From positions 27,301,398 through 27,365,397 of the forward strand of contig OX352773.1 in assembly GCA_947095535.1 (NCBI GenBank): a DNA stretch of 64,000 bases, read 5' to 3'. The notes under the pieces are model-generated. The model was given only the letters and a program-made list of their open reading frames with translations, made no database searches and was not told where the DNA came from. Origin of the DNA: Poecilobothrus nobilitatus (lineage: Eukaryota > Arthropoda > Insecta > Diptera > Dolichopodidae). Positions 62,321 to 64,000 of this stretch are shown here, piece by piece (within the stretch, counting starts at the first letter, position 1; every line of letters begins with the position of its first letter). The translations under genes and the position numbers were made by a program.

Positions 62321-63540
62321 TTTTTTTTTTTCTAAATTTAAAGACACTGCTCCGTAGAGAAATTGAAAGTGATGTTGTCTTATGGTAATTCTTATTACTT
62401 GTGTGTTGATCTTTTTTTTTTTTTTGACATGATAAATTGATAGTCATTTGTCGTTTTTTTCAAGGTTATAAAAGAAAAACGTACTTTCGTACCATATTTT
62501 TAGTTGTTCACATCAGTTTTGTTATAATTGAATACCATTATATTTTTATATGCTTTTTTAATATAGAAAATAATAATTTTCATAAATTTTTGATTAAATT
62601 AATGAATTTAAAATAATATTGAAATATTATTATTATGAAGAATTTGATAGGATTCTAAAAACGAATCATAATATTAATTGTATATACATCAGATAATAAA
62701 AATTTATGGATATTTGTTGTTTAAAATATTAGTTTTAAAAACAAAGATAGTTTTTATTAGGAAATTAGTATAGCTTATTTATAGAAACTAAATAACATTT
62801 TTAAAGAAACGGTTTAACTAAACGAATTTATTTCTAGTGGTTCATTATTTTTCATACAACTATAAATGGTTCATATTTTTTGTTATTTTTTTTTAAATGG
62901 TATTTACAAAAAAAAAGATATTTTATTAAGATAAATTAATAAAAATGAAATTTTTATATGCAACGTTTTGTATTTAACTTTGTATGTATAAATGATTAAT
63001 ATATTCTTTTATATAAGTTTTGTTTTTATTGGTTAATTTAGGACTGAAAGGAATAAGGATGCATTTAATAGAATAAAATCAAATAATATAAACTGGCTCA
63101 TATTTTGTTGGTTTTGTTTTAAAAAAAATTTCCAAAATACTAATGTGTTTTCTTTTTTTGACCATGTATAATCTATTATAGTTCTCCAACCTACTTTAAA
63201 CTTTCTTATCATAACATTTTTTTTACTAAAAAGTTAAAAAAGAATGAACTTGAATTTCTTGGATTCTTTCATATAGCATATATTTATTTATAACATTTAA
63301 CTTTTGTATATGAAACAATTTGATTTACAATATCCTGTTTATTTTACAAACTCTTTAATTATTTAAGTTACACAAAAGAAGAAAAATTTTATTAAAAAAG
63401 TTATGGGAATTTAATAAATAATGCTTTTCTTTTTTCGTGGCAATTATATGGTGGAAATTTGAAAAAATTTATATTATATAAAATATAAAAAGATAAAACA
63501 AAATGTAATTCTAAAAATATATTGCTTTCAAATTTAATAA
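62321..63540. other. AT-rich tract
   Basis: No recognised gene, RNA or repeat. Confidence 0.55.
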
Positions 63541-63948
63541 AATTTTATTTGTTAACCCGGCTTTTTGCTCTTTTATTGACTAAACGGTTGGATCGATTGA
63601 ATTCAAAAGTTGAATTAATTTGATTACGATCTATCTATTGATTACGATCTGTTCCGGCTTTCTGAGCAGCTTCAATTTCGAAGTTCCTAGGTGAATTCTA
63701 TAAACTTAAAGAAAGCCAATGACAACACGTATTTTATTAAGTTCTGATGACCTGTTGCGTCCCGAGAGTCTATTAAAAGTATTTTTAAATAACTTGTTCT
63801 TCTGTCTTTTAACCATTCGAGAAATTGGAGACAGACCATTCTGTCTTTAAACTATTCGATAACAGACGTTCTTTTGTTATTTCGTCTTTACTTGCAAATT
63901 AATTATACAATTCAATTTAAGGCCCAGTAACCGATGATTTAGTAACAT
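63541..63948. repeat. GC-richer repeat-like patch with short direct repeats
   Basis: TTGATTACGATCT occurs at 63620-63632 and 63638-63650. A longer unit with TTCTGTCTTTTAACCATTCGA near 63799 is echoed by TTCTGTCTTTAAACTATTCGA near 63839. The patch is clearly less AT-biased than what precedes it. It looks like a mobile-element fragment; no frame is open for long. Confidence 0.4.
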
Positions 63949-64000
63949 TTTTTTTTTTTTTTTACGAGGGTTGGTGGAAAACTCGAAAGTCACCAAGAGG
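63949..64000 (-). mobile_element. 3' end of an A-tailed retroposon, cut by the window edge
   Basis: On the minus strand, GGTGACTTTCGAGTTTTCCA and CCAACCCTCGT are followed by about 16 A (T-run 63949-63964 on plus). TTTCGAGTTTTCC resembles a degenerate B-box / T-arm. A SINE or LINE tail is the simplest reading, but only about 36 bases of body lie inside the window. Confidence 0.35.

Noticed and set aside
1..64000. CRISPR arrays, operons, phage or bacterial islands
   Set aside because: Genes are intron-split insect genes; no regularly spaced repeat-spacer array and no ribosome-binding-site-led gene strings are present.

Overview
The window is a very AT-rich (roughly 80% A+T by eye) stretch of animal nuclear DNA, most probably from a fly (Diptera). 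Reasons: intron-split genes with canonical GT..AG junctions; a SAM-domain gene that closely matches fly aveugle (ave/HYP); dense (TA)n and (TACA)n microsatellites; and a dispersed repeat carrying the GCCATGTCCGTCCGTCCGTC block that I know from dipteran genomes. Nothing looks prokaryotic, organellar or viral.

All recognisable protein genes lie in the first 24 kb: (1) aay, phosphoserine phosphatase, + strand, six coding exons to 13853, with a 4.6-kb first intron that hosts two MITEs; (2) ASNSD1, asparagine-synthetase-domain protein, + strand, intronless, 14696-16426; (3) Usp5, ubiquitin C-terminal hydrolase 5, - strand, 12 exons, 19647-16504, tail-to-tail with ASNSD1 with 77 bases between stops; (4) ave, + strand, three exons, 20641-21066, head-to-head with Usp5 across about 1 kb; (5) an unnamed trihelix/Myb-SANT-like regulator, - strand, three exons, 23950-21537, tail-to-tail with ave. 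I rebuilt the exon joins by reading frames across splice sites; every join keeps frame and the proteins have near-family length.

The remaining 40 kb (24-64 kb) has no gene I can name. It is low-complexity AT sequence with transposon remains: two copies of a tRNA-derived SINE, a tRNA-like element near 57.9 kb, two foldback elements that share an internal module, several inverted-repeat MITEs, two or three copies of the dipteran dispersed repeat, the C-terminal tail of a LINE reverse transcriptase, and a retroposed 5' fragment of U2 snRNA with a 10-bp flanking direct repeat. A few short open stretches with splice-like borders (34950-35061, 51411-51552, 62213-62320) could be isolated exons of a long-intron gene, but none is proven.

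Functionally the genes are housekeeping or signalling: serine synthesis (aay), a predicted amidotransferase (ASNSD1), recycling of unanchored polyubiquitin (Usp5), RAS/MAPK scaffolding (ave) and transcription (trihelix gene). They do not form a pathway; their clustering looks like ordinary compact insect gene packing beside a transposon-filled, gene-poor tract. The best leads for new biology are the in-frame 126-codon upstream extension of aay, the foldback family and the U2 retrocopy.
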